Shown: one piece after another, positions 24,436-35,984 of the stretch
Position numbering within the stretch: position 1 is the first letter of the stretch
Layout: the number at the start of each line of letters is the position of its first letter
DNA from: Nocardia altamirensis NBRC 108246
GTDB taxonomy: Bacteria > Actinomycetota > Actinomycetes > Mycobacteriales > Mycobacteriaceae
Assembly (NCBI RefSeq): GCF_001612685.1
Contig: NZ_BDAY01000069.1
Span: 1 to 64,000, forward strand
Direction of reading: 5' to 3'
Length of the DNA: 64,000 bases
The notes under the pieces: generated by a model
What the model was told of the DNA's origin: nothing
Seen by the model: the letters and a program-made list of their open reading frames with translations, nothing else
Database searches by the model: none
Program-made: the position numbers and the translations under genes

Positions 24436-25512
24436 TCAGAACCGCGGGTGCTCGCCGACCAGGATGGCGCGCACAGCCTCGGCGTCCTTGGCCTTCTTGA
24501 CGGTGCCGAGCGTCCAGCATTCGATGTGCCGTGCGGTCAGCACGGCGAGCGCGCGATCGACGTCCTCCGGCGCGACAACGGCGACCATGCCGACGCCCAT
24601 GTTGAACGTCTTCTCCATCTCGACCCGCTCGACCCGGCCGCGCTGCGCGATCATCTTGAAGACCGGCGCCGGGTTCCATGTCCCGCGATCCAGCTCGGCC
24701 ACCATGCCCGCAGGCAGCACGCGGCCCAGGTTGGCGGCCAGCCCGCCACCGGTGACATGCGCGAAGGTGCGCACATCGGTCTCGGCGATCAGCGCGAGGC
24801 AATCCTTGGCGTAGATCCGGGTCGGCTCGAGCAACTCCTCGCCGAGGGTGCGCCCGAACTCCTCGACATGCCCGGTGAGCGACATCCGATCGATGTCGAG
24901 CAGCACCTTGCGGGCCAAGCTGTAGCCGTTCGAGTGCAGGCCGGAGGAACCCATCGCGATCACCACGTCACCGGGACGCACCCGGTCCGGGCCGAGCACC
25001 GCGTCGGCTTCGACCACGCCGACGCCGGTCGCGGACAGGTCGTAGTCGTCCGGGTCCATCAGGCCGGGGTGCTCAGCGGTTTCGCCGCCGAGCAACGCGC
25101 AACCCGCCCGCACGCAGCCCTCGGCGATGCCGGAGACCAGCTCGGCGACCTTCTCCGGGACGACCTTGCCGATGGCGATGTAATCCTGCAGGAACAGCGG
25201 CTCGGCGCCGCAGACGACGAGATCGTCGACGACCATCGCGACGAGGTCGAGCCCGACGGTGTCGTGCTTGTCCATCGCCTGCGCGACCGCGATCTTGGTG
25301 CCGACCCCGTCGGTGGAGGCGGCGAGCAGCGGTTCGCGGTAGCCACCCTTCAGCGCGAACAGTCCGGCGAACCCGCCGAGGCCGCCCTGGACCTCGGGTC
25401 GGCTCGCCTTCTTCGCCAATGGCCCGAACAACTCGACTGCGCGGTCACCTGCCTCGATATCCACGCCTGCCGCGGCGTACGAGGCACCACCACTGGGGGT
25501 CTGTTCAGTCAT
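24436..25512 (-). CDS. purM: phosphoribosylformylglycinamidine cyclo-ligase
   Basis: PurM closes the imidazole ring of AIR from FGAM with ATP, step five of purine synthesis. The 358-aa product has the family motifs STDGVGTKI, GGETAEHPG, AMGSSGLHSNGYSL and HVTGGGLAANL. I chose MTEQTPSGGASY. A TTG six codons upstream is possible but has no better ribosome site. It is a single-gene unit with terminators on both sides. Confidence 0.95.
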   Translation of the reverse strand: MTEQTPSGGASYAAAGVDIEAGDRAVELFGPLAKKASRPEVQGGLGGFAGLFALKGGYREPLLAASTDGVGTKIAVAQAMDKHDTVGLDLVAMVVDDLVVCGAEPLFLQDYIAIGKVVPEKVAELVSGIAEGCVRAGCALLGGETAEHPGLMDPDDYDLSATGVGVVEADAVLGPDRVRPGDVVIAMGSSGLHSNGYSLARKVLLDIDRMSLTGHVEEFGRTLGEELLEPTRIYAKDCLALIAETDVRTFAHVTGGGLAANLGRVLPAGMVAELDRGTWNPAPVFKMIAQRGRVERVEMEKTFNMGVGMVAVVAPEDVDRALAVLTARHIECWTLGTVKKAKDAEAVRAILVGEHPRF

Positions 25513-25737
25513 TTTCGGGGAAAGCTCCAAACCGAATCGGCGGATAGATGCCTGCTCACGCTACCGGAGAGCTGTCACTACGTTGCAGCTGTCCCGCCTA
25601 CCCGTGCCTTTTTGCCGGACCTGGGTGCCGCGAGACTTGTCAACCGGGCTGACCACGTGTCGGCCGAAAAGCGCTCGGCGTACTCGACAAGTGACCCCTG
25701 CGCCTGCGCGACCAGTTGTCACGGTATCCGGCCGAGG

Positions 25738-25794
25738 ACACCATGCGGCGTTCGATTCGTCTCGATTGCACTACGTACGAACGCCGCATGGTGT
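25738..25794 (-). terminator. terminator of the peptide ABC operon
   Basis: A perfect 17-bp inverted repeat (ACACCATGCGGCGTTCG and its complement) with a 23-nt loop begins 7 nt beyond the stop of the ABC ATPase gene. It also faces the purM promoter region. Confidence 0.65.
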
Positions 25795-25800
25795 TGGTCA

Positions 25801-27492
25801 CTAACTCCGCTCGGTCGCGAACAGGTCGGCGGTCGCCGCGCGTCGCCTGCGCTGCTCGACCGGATCGGGCACCGGCACCGCCGCGACCAACCGCTGCGTG
25901 TACTCCTCCTGCGGCGCGCGCAGGATGCGATCACGATCACCCTGCTCGACCACAGCGCCGTTGCGCAGCACCACGATTCGGTCGGCCAGCTGATCGACCA
26001 CCGCCAGGTCGTGGCTGATGAACAGACAGGCCCAACCACATTCGCGCTGCAGCTGCCCGAACAGCTCGAGCACCGCGGCCTGCACGGAGACGTCGAGCGC
26101 GCTGGTCGGCTCGTCGGCAACCAGCAGATCCGGGTCGAGGACCAGGGCCCGTGCCAGGCTCGCGCGCTGGCGCTGGCCGCCGGACAGCTCGTGCGGATAC
26201 CTGCGCTCGGTGCCCGCGGGCAGCTGAACGTCGTCGAGCAGTTTGCGCACCCGCGCCTTGATCTCCGCGGAGCTGCCCTTCTTGTGCACCAGCAGCGGCT
26301 CGGCCACGCACTCACCGACGGTGAGCCGTGGATTCAGCGAGCTCGCCGGGTCCTGGAACACGAAGCCGAAGCGCTTGCGGATCGGGCGCAGCTTGCTGCC
26401 GGACAGGCCAGCGATGTCCTGTCCACGGATCTTCACCACGCCCGAGGTCGGCCGTTGCAGCGCGGCGACACAGCGGCCGATGGTCGACTTGCCCGAGCCG
26501 GATTCGCCGACCAGGCCAAGGGTTTCGCCGGGCCCGATGCACAGGTTCACATCGTCGACCGCGCGGAACGGCGGCCGCCCGAACGAACCGGGGAACTCGA
26601 CAACCAGATCGCAGACCTCGAGCACCGGCTCGGCGCTCGCGGCCACCTCTTCGGCAGGGCCGTGTGCGAGTTGCTCGGTGCCGAGATGCGGGACCGCGGC
26701 GAGCAGCGCCCGCGTGTAGTCCGCCTTCGGGCTGGCGAACAGCTCGTCCACCGGTGCCTGCTCGACCACCTCGCCGTTGCGCATCACCACGACCCGGTCG
26801 GCCAGGTCGGCGACCACACCCATGTTGTGGGTGATCAACACGATGGCGCTGCCGATCCGGTCGCGCAGGTCACGCAGCAGCTCGAGGATCTCCGCCTGCA
26901 CCGTCACGTCCAATGCCGTGGTCGGCTCGTCGGCGATGATCACCTTCGGCTCGCAGGCGATGGCGATGGCGATCACCACGCGCTGCTTCTGCCCGCCGGA
27001 GAGCTGGTGCGGGTAGTAGTCGACGCGGTGCTCGGGATCGGGCAGGCCGACCATGCGCAGCAATTCGATCGCGCGCGCCTTCGCGGCCTTCTTGGTCATG
27101 TCCGAATGCGCGCGCAGCGCCTCGCAGATCTGGAAGCCGACGGTGAACAGCGGGTCGAGCGCGAGGCCCGGCTCCTGGAACACCATCGAGATCGCACCGC
27201 CGCGCAGAGCGGTGAGCTGCCGCTCGTTCATCGAGGTGATGGTCTCGGTGCCGAGGGTGACCAGACCGCGCACCCGCGCGGTCAGCGGCAGCAAGCCCAT
27301 CGCGGTGCGTGAACTCACCGACTTGCCCGACCCGGACTCCCCGACGATGGCGAGCACCTCACCGGGGAACACCTCGTAGGAGACGTCGGTGACCGCGTAG
27401 ACGGGACCCGCGTCGGTCGCGAAGGTGACCGACAGCGATTCGATCGACAGCGCAGGACGCTTCTTGTCGGTCGCCGTGGTTGGCGTTGTCAT
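25801..27492 (-). CDS. peptide ABC transporter ATPase, DppD-DppF fused
   Basis: Two full ATPase domains in one 563-aa chain energise a dipeptide/oligopeptide importer. The first has Walker A GESGSGKSV, signature LSGGQKQRV and Walker B IIADEPTTALD. The second has GESGSGKST, LSGGQRQRA and LVADEPTSALD. Each is followed by an Opp/Dpp C-terminal piece. The ATG overlaps the dppC-like stop (ATGA). Substrate identity cannot be told from the sequence. Confidence 0.92.
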   Translation of the reverse strand: MTTPTTATDKKRPALSIESLSVTFATDAGPVYAVTDVSYEVFPGEVLAIVGESGSGKSVSSRTAMGLLPLTARVRGLVTLGTETITSMNERQLTALRGGAISMVFQEPGLALDPLFTVGFQICEALRAHSDMTKKAAKARAIELLRMVGLPDPEHRVDYYPHQLSGGQKQRVVIAIAIACEPKVIIADEPTTALDVTVQAEILELLRDLRDRIGSAIVLITHNMGVVADLADRVVVMRNGEVVEQAPVDELFASPKADYTRALLAAVPHLGTEQLAHGPAEEVAASAEPVLEVCDLVVEFPGSFGRPPFRAVDDVNLCIGPGETLGLVGESGSGKSTIGRCVAALQRPTSGVVKIRGQDIAGLSGSKLRPIRKRFGFVFQDPASSLNPRLTVGECVAEPLLVHKKGSSAEIKARVRKLLDDVQLPAGTERRYPHELSGGQRQRASLARALVLDPDLLVADEPTSALDVSVQAAVLELFGQLQRECGWACLFISHDLAVVDQLADRIVVLRNGAVVEQGDRDRILRAPQEEYTQRLVAAVPVPDPVEQRRRRAATADLFATERS

Positions 27493-28592
27493 GTTGTCTC
27501 CTTCCCGGTAGCAGTGCTGTCCTTCACCAGTGCGTCGCCGGCAGGCTCGGCTTCGGTGGTGTCACCATCGAGCTCGCTCGGGGCGGCCACCTCGATGCCT
27601 GCGACGGTGATGGCGTCGCCCGGCGCCGCGGCGACCGCGCGACGGGTACGCAGGATCGGGTTGAGCACCTCGTTGAGGCTCTCGCCGACCAGCGTCATAC
27701 CGAGCACGACGAGCACGATGGCGAAGCCGGGGAAGATGCCGGTCCACCAGATGCCGTTGGAGACATCGGACAGTGCCTTGTTGAGGTCGTAGCCCCATTC
27801 GGCGGCCTGGGTCGGCTCGATGCCGAATCCGAGGAAGCCGAGGCCTGCCAGCGTGAGAATGGCCTCCGACCCGTTCAGGGTGACGATCACCGGCAGCGAC
27901 TGCGTGACGTTGGCGAAGATGTGCCGGAACAGGATTCGCGCGGTGGACGCGCCGGTGACCCGGGCGGCATCCACATACGGTTCGTTCTTCACCGCGACCG
28001 TCGCGTTGCGCACCACCCGGAAGTACTGCGGCACAAAGACGGCCGTGATCGCCACCGCGGCGGACAGCACACCACCGAAGCTGGTGGAGCGACCACCCGC
28101 GACCACGATGGACACCACGATCGCGAGCAGCAGCGTCGGGAAGGCGTACATCGCGTCCATGAACAGCACGAGCACCCGGTCGACCCAGCGGCCGAGGTAG
28201 CCCGAAAGCAGGCCGAGCGGCACGCCGACGAACAGCGAAAGCACCAGCGAGATCGCGATGACGAAGAGTGCGGTGCGCGCACCCCAGATCACCCGGGAGA
28301 ACACGTCCTCGCCACGCACCGATGTCCCGAACCAGTGCTCGGCCGACGGTGCCTGCTGGCGGACGAAATCGACACCGTCGGAAGCACTTTGCGCGAAACC
28401 GTAAGGCGCGATCAGCGGTGCGAAGATGGCCGCGAACACGAAGATGCCGACCAGGCTCAGCCCGAGGATCAACGTCGCGCGTTGCAGGCCGGCGGTCATC
28501 GAGAACAGCTTCAGACCGGGGATTCCGCGACGCACCGACGGCGGCACCGGTGGCGGCACCATCGGTTCGTTCAACAATTCCGGTGCGGTCAT
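27489..28592 (-). CDS. peptide ABC transporter permease (DppC/OppC type)
   Basis: This 367-aa inner-membrane permease has a short cytoplasmic N-terminus, one helix, a periplasmic-facing loop and five core helices. The EAA loop is VDAARVTGASTARILFRHIF. An unusual C-terminal tail of about 55 residues, rich in Ala, Glu and Asp, follows the last helix. The start overlaps the upstream permease stop (TGATG). Confidence 0.92.
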   Translation of the reverse strand: MTAPELLNEPMVPPPVPPSVRRGIPGLKLFSMTAGLQRATLILGLSLVGIFVFAAIFAPLIAPYGFAQSASDGVDFVRQQAPSAEHWFGTSVRGEDVFSRVIWGARTALFVIAISLVLSLFVGVPLGLLSGYLGRWVDRVLVLFMDAMYAFPTLLLAIVVSIVVAGGRSTSFGGVLSAAVAITAVFVPQYFRVVRNATVAVKNEPYVDAARVTGASTARILFRHIFANVTQSLPVIVTLNGSEAILTLAGLGFLGFGIEPTQAAEWGYDLNKALSDVSNGIWWTGIFPGFAIVLVVLGMTLVGESLNEVLNPILRTRRAVAAAPGDAITVAGIEVAAPSELDGDTTEAEPAGDALVKDSTATGKETT

Positions 28593-29728
28593 CAGAACCT
28601 CACCCTCGGATCAATCATGGCCACAAGGGCATCCACCGCAAAGCTCATCACCGCGACGACCACCGCGATGAACGCGACGATGCCCTGCACGGCGACGAAG
28701 TCGCGGGCCGACAGATACGTCGCGAGCTGATACCCGAGGCCCTTCCACTCGAAGGTGGTCTCGGTCAGCACCGCGCCGCCGAGCATCATGGCGATCTGCA
28801 TACCCATCACGGTGACGATCGGAATCATCGCGTTGCGGAACGCATGTCGCCCGGTGACCACCCGTTGGGACAGGCCGCGCGCCCGCGCGGCATCCACGTA
28901 ATCGGAGCGCAGGGTCTGGATCAGGTTGATCCGCACCAGCCGCAGGAAGATGCCCGCGGTCAGCAACCCGAGCGCGATCGCAGGCAGCACCGCGTGTTCG
29001 AGCACGTCGACGATGTAGCCGGGGTCGCCGTACAGGATCCCGTCGATCAACATGATGTTGGTCTTCGGCGACACATGCTGCAGCTGCAGTTCGACATTCG
29101 TGCTTGCCCTGCCTGCCACCGGCAGCCAGCCGAGCTTCACCGCGAAGATCAGCTTGAGCAGCAGACCGACGAAGAACACCGGTGCCGCGTACGCCAGGAT
29201 CGCGAACAACCGCAGGCCGGTGTCCTGCACCGAATCACGGTGTGTCGCTGCGTATCTGCCCAGCGGGATGCCGATCGCGAAGGCCACGATGAGTGCCCAG
29301 AACATCAGCTCGAGCGAGGCGGCGCCGTAGGTGGTCACCACCTCGCTGATCTGCCGATTGTCTTGCGAGCGACCGAAATCCCCGGTCGCGAGACCGGAGA
29401 TGTAATCCCAGTACTGCGACAGGATCGGCCGGTTCAGCCCGGCCGCCTCCTTGCGGATCTCGATCTGCTCCTGGGTCATTCGGCCACCCATGGCCGCGCT
29501 GATCGGGTCACCGGCCACGCGCATCAGGAAGAACACGACGGTGACCAGAATCCATGCGGTCACCGGGATCAACAGCAGGCGCACGCCCAGGTAACGGAGC
29601 AGCGCCAGCTGACGAGAATCGCTCCCGCCCTTCCTTATTCGTGGCACGCCGAAGCGCCGGGCCCGGACCGGCGCTGGCTTCGTTTCTGGCGCAGCAATCG
29701 TTCCGGGCCCGGCTTTGCCGGATGTCAC
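28592..29728 (-). CDS. peptide ABC transporter permease (DppB/OppB type)
   Basis: This 378-aa permease is the partner of the DppC-type subunit. The first helix is RLLLIPVTAWILVTVVFFLMRVAGD, typical of the family (cited here as RLLLIPVTAW and FFLMRVAGDP). The EAA loop is DYVDAARARGLSQRVV. The GTG start overlaps the stop of the binding-protein gene (GTGA). Confidence 0.92.
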   Translation of the reverse strand: MTSGKAGPGTIAAPETKPAPVRARRFGVPRIRKGGSDSRQLALLRYLGVRLLLIPVTAWILVTVVFFLMRVAGDPISAAMGGRMTQEQIEIRKEAAGLNRPILSQYWDYISGLATGDFGRSQDNRQISEVVTTYGAASLELMFWALIVAFAIGIPLGRYAATHRDSVQDTGLRLFAILAYAAPVFFVGLLLKLIFAVKLGWLPVAGRASTNVELQLQHVSPKTNIMLIDGILYGDPGYIVDVLEHAVLPAIALGLLTAGIFLRLVRINLIQTLRSDYVDAARARGLSQRVVTGRHAFRNAMIPIVTVMGMQIAMMLGGAVLTETTFEWKGLGYQLATYLSARDFVAVQGIVAFIAVVVAVMSFAVDALVAMIDPRVRF

Positions 29729-31341
29729 TTGCTCAGCACCGTGTAGCGGAACTTGAAGGACGCGTCCAAGGTCTGCTCGACGCCCTGCACGCCCTTACCG
29801 GAGACGGCAATCTGCTTGCCCGCCAACAGCGGAACGATCGGCAGGAAGTTCTGCGCGAGGTCCTTCTGCACGCCCTTGATGATCTCGAGCCGCTTGGTCT
29901 TGTCACCCTCGGTGGCCTCGGCGACCAGTTGTGCGTTGATGCCGGGGTTTTCGAAGTGCGACTGCAGGAAGTTGTTCGGCCCGAAGAACGGGGTCAGGTA
30001 GTTGTCCGGGTCCGGAAAGTCCGGGAACCAACCGAATTGGTACAGCGGGTAGGAGTCACGTGCGCGTTCCCGCTGGTAGCTCACCCATTCGGTGGACTGC
30101 AGGTTCACCCGGAACAGGCCGCTGGCCTCCAGCTGCGACTTGATCGCCGCGTATTCCTCGGAGCTGCTCGAACCGTAGTGGTCCGGGTTGTACTGCAGGT
30201 TCAGCTCGACCGGGGTGGCAACGCCAGCGTCGGAGAGGAACTTGGCGGCCTTGTCCTTGCTCGGGTCGGCGCCGTAGATCTCCTTGAACGGCTCCGCCGC
30301 GCCCGGAACACCCTGCGGGACAGACGAGTACGCCGGGGTGTAGGTGCCCTTGTAGACGCTCTTGGCCAGCGCGGCCCGGTCGACCGTCGACGCGAGCGCC
30401 TTGCGCACCGCAAGCTTCTGCTCCGGCGTGCCGCCGGGCATGGTGTTCATGTTGAAGACGATGTAGCGCAGCTCGCCACCGGGGCCCTCGTGCACGGTGA
30501 CCTTGCTGTCACCACGCAGGGATTCGATGTCGGTGGGGGTCAGCGACCGGTAGGCGACGTCGAGCGAACCGTTCTGCAGGTCCAGCTTCATGTTGTCGGT
30601 GGTCGCGTAGTACTTCGTCGACACCGTCTCGGTCTTCGGCTTGCCGAGGATGCCGTTGTAGTCCGGGAACGCCTTGTACTCGACCAGCTTGTTCTTGTCG
30701 TAGCTCGCGATCGTGTACGGGCCCGAGTAACCCTTGTTCTTGACGACTTCCTCGTCGGCCATCACCTTGTCCGGCGAGTACACCTTCTCGTCGACGATCG
30801 GACCGGCCTGGGTCGGCAGGATCGCCGGGAAAGTCTGGTCGTTGGCGACCTTCAGCGTGAACTGCACCGTCTTGTCGTCGGGTGCGTCCGTCTTCTCGAG
30901 GTTGCCGAGCAGCGAAGCGGGACCGTTGGGGTCGTTGATCTTGACCATCCGGTCGAAGGAGAACTTCACGCTCTTGGCGGTCAGCGGATTGCCGTTGGCG
31001 AACTTGAGGCCCGGCTTCACCGTGCAGGTGTACACCGTCGGCGAGGTGAACTCGCACTTCTCCGCGGCGTCCGGCTTCGGCGTCGCGTCGCCCGGCGCGA
31101 AGTTCAGTAGGTACTGGTAGAACTGCGTTTCCGCGACCAGCGAGCCATTGTCGTAGGCAGCCGCCGGGTCGAGCGAAAAGATCTTGTCTGTGGTGCCGGC
31201 CAACAATCCGCCACCAGTACCACCATCACCGGTTCGGCCGGAACCACAACCAGCCAATGCCGACGCCACCAGCGTCGCCAGGCCGACGGCCGCGATAGCT
31301 CGCGTCCCGGTCCGGCCCCCAGGTGCTCTTGAAACCAACAT
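29725..31341 (-). CDS. peptide-binding lipoprotein (SBP family 5)
   Basis: This is the extracytoplasmic solute receptor of the importer. The 538-aa form starts MLVSRAPGGR, with a signal peptide ending in the lipobox ALAGC (Cys32) and a Gly-rich linker. SBP_bac_5 features are KFANGNPLTAKSVKFSFDR (shown in part: NPLTAKSVKFSFDR), PGGELRYIVFNMN and RKALASTVDR. A 95-residue open extension upstream is not protein-like. It is first in the operon, and each of the following genes overlaps its neighbour. Confidence 0.92.
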   Translation of the reverse strand: MLVSRAPGGRTGTRAIAAVGLATLVASALAGCGSGRTGDGGTGGGLLAGTTDKIFSLDPAAAYDNGSLVAETQFYQYLLNFAPGDATPKPDAAEKCEFTSPTVYTCTVKPGLKFANGNPLTAKSVKFSFDRMVKINDPNGPASLLGNLEKTDAPDDKTVQFTLKVANDQTFPAILPTQAGPIVDEKVYSPDKVMADEEVVKNKGYSGPYTIASYDKNKLVEYKAFPDYNGILGKPKTETVSTKYYATTDNMKLDLQNGSLDVAYRSLTPTDIESLRGDSKVTVHEGPGGELRYIVFNMNTMPGGTPEQKLAVRKALASTVDRAALAKSVYKGTYTPAYSSVPQGVPGAAEPFKEIYGADPSKDKAAKFLSDAGVATPVELNLQYNPDHYGSSSSEEYAAIKSQLEASGLFRVNLQSTEWVSYQRERARDSYPLYQFGWFPDFPDPDNYLTPFFGPNNFLQSHFENPGINAQLVAEATEGDKTKRLEIIKGVQKDLAQNFLPIVPLLAGKQIAVSGKGVQGVEQTLDASFKFRYTVLSK

Positions 31342-31852
31342 CAGGGCCCCACTACTTCTCGAGCGCCGCACCGCGTTCGCCTGGATCGCAGGCGTGGTGC
31401 GGACACAATGAACTTCCGATCTGACGGGCACCGTACCCACGAACCATTTCCGGCACGTTGCGTTTTCAGAGAAAAAAACTTCACGGTGCGCCCAGACGTT
31501 GCAAATGGTGCAGCACCAAGGCCTGATCACCGGACGAATGTCCAGTAAGGCACTAGCTGGCACCGTGTGGTGTCTCGAGGAAGCCATGGCACAGACGAAG
31601 ACATTAACCTCGACACTCCCAAACAATGAGAAGTCGCCATGCCGTGTCGCCCCGCAGACGACAGCAGAATCGGACCTATCCGACGAATGCGACAGCCAAC
31701 AACCGGATCCCCACCAAGATCAGCCGGGAGCTCCTCCGGCGTGGCCGGGCTCTTCGCTCTTCCCGGCACGGCCGGGCCCTCTGACTACCCCGTCCCAGGC
31801 CGCACAGCTTTGCTTTGCTCGTCAACTTCCCCGAACAGGAAGGCGCAACCCC
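31342..31852. other. spacer between the peptide-binding protein and purF
   Basis: About 510 bp without a convincing gene. It must hold the promoter of the peptide ABC operon (minus strand, near the A/T-rich stretch around 31465-31485) and the purF terminator. An imperfect GC-rich hairpin at 31736-31775 (outer CCGGC/GCCGG, inner GCCGGG/CCCGGC) is the best terminator candidate. Confidence 0.5.
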
Positions 31853-33433
<1,581 letters not shown>

Positions 33434-33471
33434 CGTTTGCTCCCTGTTCGGGCGGGCTGGGGGCAGGTCTC

Positions 33472-33477
33472 ATTCTA
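33472..33477 (-). promoter_or_regulatory. purF -10 element
   Basis: On the minus strand TAGAAT lies about 40 nt upstream of the GTG. A perfect GATCGCGATC palindrome (33491-33500) sits near the -35 position and could be an operator. Confidence 0.45.
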
Positions 33478-33580
33478 CGGGTGAATGTTCGATCGCGATC
33501 ACCGCACCGCATACGAGTAGCAATCCGGCGCGGCGCGAGTCCGGCGAATTCGGCATCGGTAGCTGTTACCGTGCGAAGCC

Positions 33581-34936
33581 GTGACGACTACCGACAGCGC
33601 GGATCACGGCAGCGGAGCGGGATCGAACACGGAGGGAACGGCGCCACAGCGCAGGCCATGGGCTCGTATGCTGCTGTTTCCCATCGCGGTGCTGACGCTG
33701 CTCACCGCGCTGCTCGGCATCATGTATCTGGATTACGTCGTCGATCCGGAGAAGAATCTGCACGACTTTCCGATCGCGCTGGTGAACCAAGATGTGGGCG
33801 ATGTCATTGCCACCGGCGGTCAGCAGCGGCAGGTGAACTTCGGTAACCAGATCACCGAGGCGCTCGAAAAGGGCGTGCCTGCGGACAAAGTCGATCTGCG
33901 GGTGATCAGCATCAGCGAGGCCGAGCGGCAGCTGCAGTCCGGCGCGGTGTACGGCGCGATCGTCATCCCCAGCGATTTCAGCAAGCGGCTCGGCATCCTC
34001 GGCGTCGGCAGCGTGATTCCCGGCGAGATGGAACGCCCGATCATCACCTTGCAGACCAATCCGCGCACCGGCGCGTTCGGCACCCAGATCGTGCTTCGGG
34101 TCGGCGATCAGGCGCTCACCGAGGTGAACAAGCAGGTCGGCAAGCAGCTCACCGATCAGGTGGCCGAGCAGCTGAAGCCGCAGCCGGGCGGGCCGCCCGC
34201 GCCCGAGCTGTCCGGCGCGACCAGGGTCACGCTCGCCGATCCGGTGAATGTGGTGGTGCAGCAGTATCACCCGCTGCCCGACGGCACCGGGCAAGGACTC
34301 AGCGCCTTCTTCTACGCGCTGTTGCTGCTGCTGGCCGGTGTGGTCGGCGCGATGGTCATCCACACCATGATCGATGCCCAGCTCGGCTTCGTGCCCACCG
34401 AGTACGGGCCGTGGTACGTGCACTACCCGCCGACGCCGATCTCCCGGTTCAGCACCTTGCTGATCAAATGGGGCGTCATGGTGGTGACCGCGAACATCGT
34501 CTCCGCGGTCTATCTCAGCGTTGCCACGCTGCTCGACATGCCGATCGACCATCCGCTCGCGCTCTTCCTCTACAGCGCGCTCGCCATCATCGCCGTCGGC
34601 ATCACCTGTCTGTCCACGCTGGCCGCGATCGGCTCGGCGGGCCTGCTGGTCAATCTGATCCTCTTCATCGTCCTCGGCTTGCCCTCCTCCGGCGGCACCG
34701 TGCCGATCGAGGCCACCCCGAAATACTTCGGCTGGCTTGCCTCCTTCGAGCCGATGCACCAGGTCTTCCTCGGCATCCGCGCCATCCTCTATTTCGACGC
34801 CAGCTTCGAGGCGGGCCTGGCTCGCGGCGTCTGGATGGCGGTCGTCGGCGTGGCGATCGGCCTGGTTGTCGGCGCCGTCGTCTCCCGCTTCTACGACTAC
34901 AAAGGACTGCACCGGACCAACCGAGTCGCAGCCTGA
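33581..34936 (+). CDS. YhgE/Pip-like (ABC-2 type) membrane protein
   Basis: The 451-aa protein has one N-terminal helix (LLFPIAVLTLLTALLGIMYL), an extracytoplasmic domain of about 180 residues and then five or six helices. The N-terminal pattern FPIALVNQDVGD and SGAVYGAIVIPSDFS is typical of the YhgE/Pip and DUF3533 group. These proteins are related to phage-infection proteins and ABC-2 exporters and lack their own ATPase. The start is a GTG, possibly leaderless, behind TACCGT. No role can be assigned. Confidence 0.8.
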   Translation: MTTTDSADHGSGAGSNTEGTAPQRRPWARMLLFPIAVLTLLTALLGIMYLDYVVDPEKNLHDFPIALVNQDVGDVIATGGQQRQVNFGNQITEALEKGVPADKVDLRVISISEAERQLQSGAVYGAIVIPSDFSKRLGILGVGSVIPGEMERPIITLQTNPRTGAFGTQIVLRVGDQALTEVNKQVGKQLTDQVAEQLKPQPGGPPAPELSGATRVTLADPVNVVVQQYHPLPDGTGQGLSAFFYALLLLLAGVVGAMVIHTMIDAQLGFVPTEYGPWYVHYPPTPISRFSTLLIKWGVMVVTANIVSAVYLSVATLLDMPIDHPLALFLYSALAIIAVGITCLSTLAAIGSAGLLVNLILFIVLGLPSSGGTVPIEATPKYFGWLASFEPMHQVFLGIRAILYFDASFEAGLARGVWMAVVGVAIGLVVGAVVSRFYDYKGLHRTNRVAA

Positions 34937-34973
34937 TCAGTGCACAACCGGCAGTGACCGCGATGATGGTCTG

Positions 34974-35984
34974 GTGACTTCGTGGATCGAGAGCGCGCAA
35001 CGATTGGCCGAGGAGGTGCTCGCACCGCAGGCGAGCGCCGTCGACAGCAGCGGTGACATACCCAGGGAGCATTTCGATCAGCTCGCCGAGGCCGGTTTCT
35101 ACGGCGCCGCGATGGGCGACGACATCGATCTGGCCGCCTTCACCGAGGTCGGCGAGATTCTCATCGCAGGCTGCCTGGCCACCTCCTTCGTCTGGGCACA
35201 GCACCACGGTGTCGCCAGGCGGGTCGCCACTTCGCCGAATCATGAACTGCGCGAGCGGTTCACCGAGGATCTGCGCACTGGGCGGGTGCGGTCGGGCGTC
35301 TCGTACGCGGGCGCCGCTGATCAGCCCGCGCTGATCGCCCGGCGGACCGACGGCGGCTACGTGCTCGAGGGCACAGCGCCGTTCATCACCGGATGGGGTC
35401 TGGTCGACATCGTCGGCGTGATGGCACGGGATGCCGACGACGACGGGTCGCTGATCAGCGTGATCGTGCCCGCGGAGGAGAGCGCGGCGCTCCGGGTTCG
35501 GCCGATACCGCTGACTGCCGCCGACGCGAGCCGGACCGTCACCGCGACCTTCGACGGAGTGCGGGTCGCCGACGCGGAGGTGGACAACCGGGTTTCGATG
35601 AAGTCGTTCCACGCGTCCTACATCATCGCGGCATGGCGCAACGGCTCGCTTGCGCTCGGCATCGTGCGCCGCTGCATCGCCGAACTGGGCAGATTGGGTG
35701 TCGACCCCGCCGCGCTCGCCGACGAATCCGCCGCGATCCGTAAGGAATTGGACGCCGCACTGCTCGGACAGTCCGATGTCTACCTCGCGCGGGCCCGCGC
35801 CGCCGAGCTGGCGATGCGCGCCGCCTCCGCACTGGTCACCGCCACCGGCAGCGCCGCGATCACCCGCGGCACCCTCGCCGAACGGTCGCTGCGCGAGGCC
35901 GCGTTCACGCTCGTGTTCGGCTCACGTCCGACAATCAAGAGCGCCCTACTCGACCGGCTGGCAGGCCCTGCCGTCAGTCCGTGA
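34974..35984 (+). CDS. short acyl-CoA dehydrogenase family protein
   Basis: The 336-aa product has the all-alpha N-terminal domain (HFDQLAEAGFYGAAM), the middle beta domain with the flavin-contact stretch YVLEGTAPFITGWG, and a C-terminal helical bundle. It is shorter than usual acyl-CoA dehydrogenases (about 380 aa), and I cannot identify the catalytic glutamate with confidence. A flavin oxidoreductase on a non-standard substrate is possible. The GTG follows the upstream membrane-protein gene by 37 nt. The 3' end overlaps the convergent SCP-like gene by 11 nt. Confidence 0.78.
   Translation: MTSWIESAQRLAEEVLAPQASAVDSSGDIPREHFDQLAEAGFYGAAMGDDIDLAAFTEVGEILIAGCLATSFVWAQHHGVARRVATSPNHELRERFTEDLRTGRVRSGVSYAGAADQPALIARRTDGGYVLEGTAPFITGWGLVDIVGVMARDADDDGSLISVIVPAEESAALRVRPIPLTAADASRTVTATFDGVRVADAEVDNRVSMKSFHASYIIAAWRNGSLALGIVRRCIAELGRLGVDPAALADESAAIRKELDAALLGQSDVYLARARAAELAMRAASALVTATGSAAITRGTLAERSLREAAFTLVFGSRPTIKSALLDRLAGPAVSP

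Noticed and set aside
24379..27312. 977-codon open frame opposite purM and the peptide ABC ATPase
   Set aside because: It spans two unrelated genes and their terminators on the other strand, with composition expected of a shadow frame.
31342..31626. 95-residue extension of the peptide-binding protein
   Set aside because: The signal peptide and lipobox start at MLVSRAPGG. A lipoprotein signal cannot be preceded by this much sequence.
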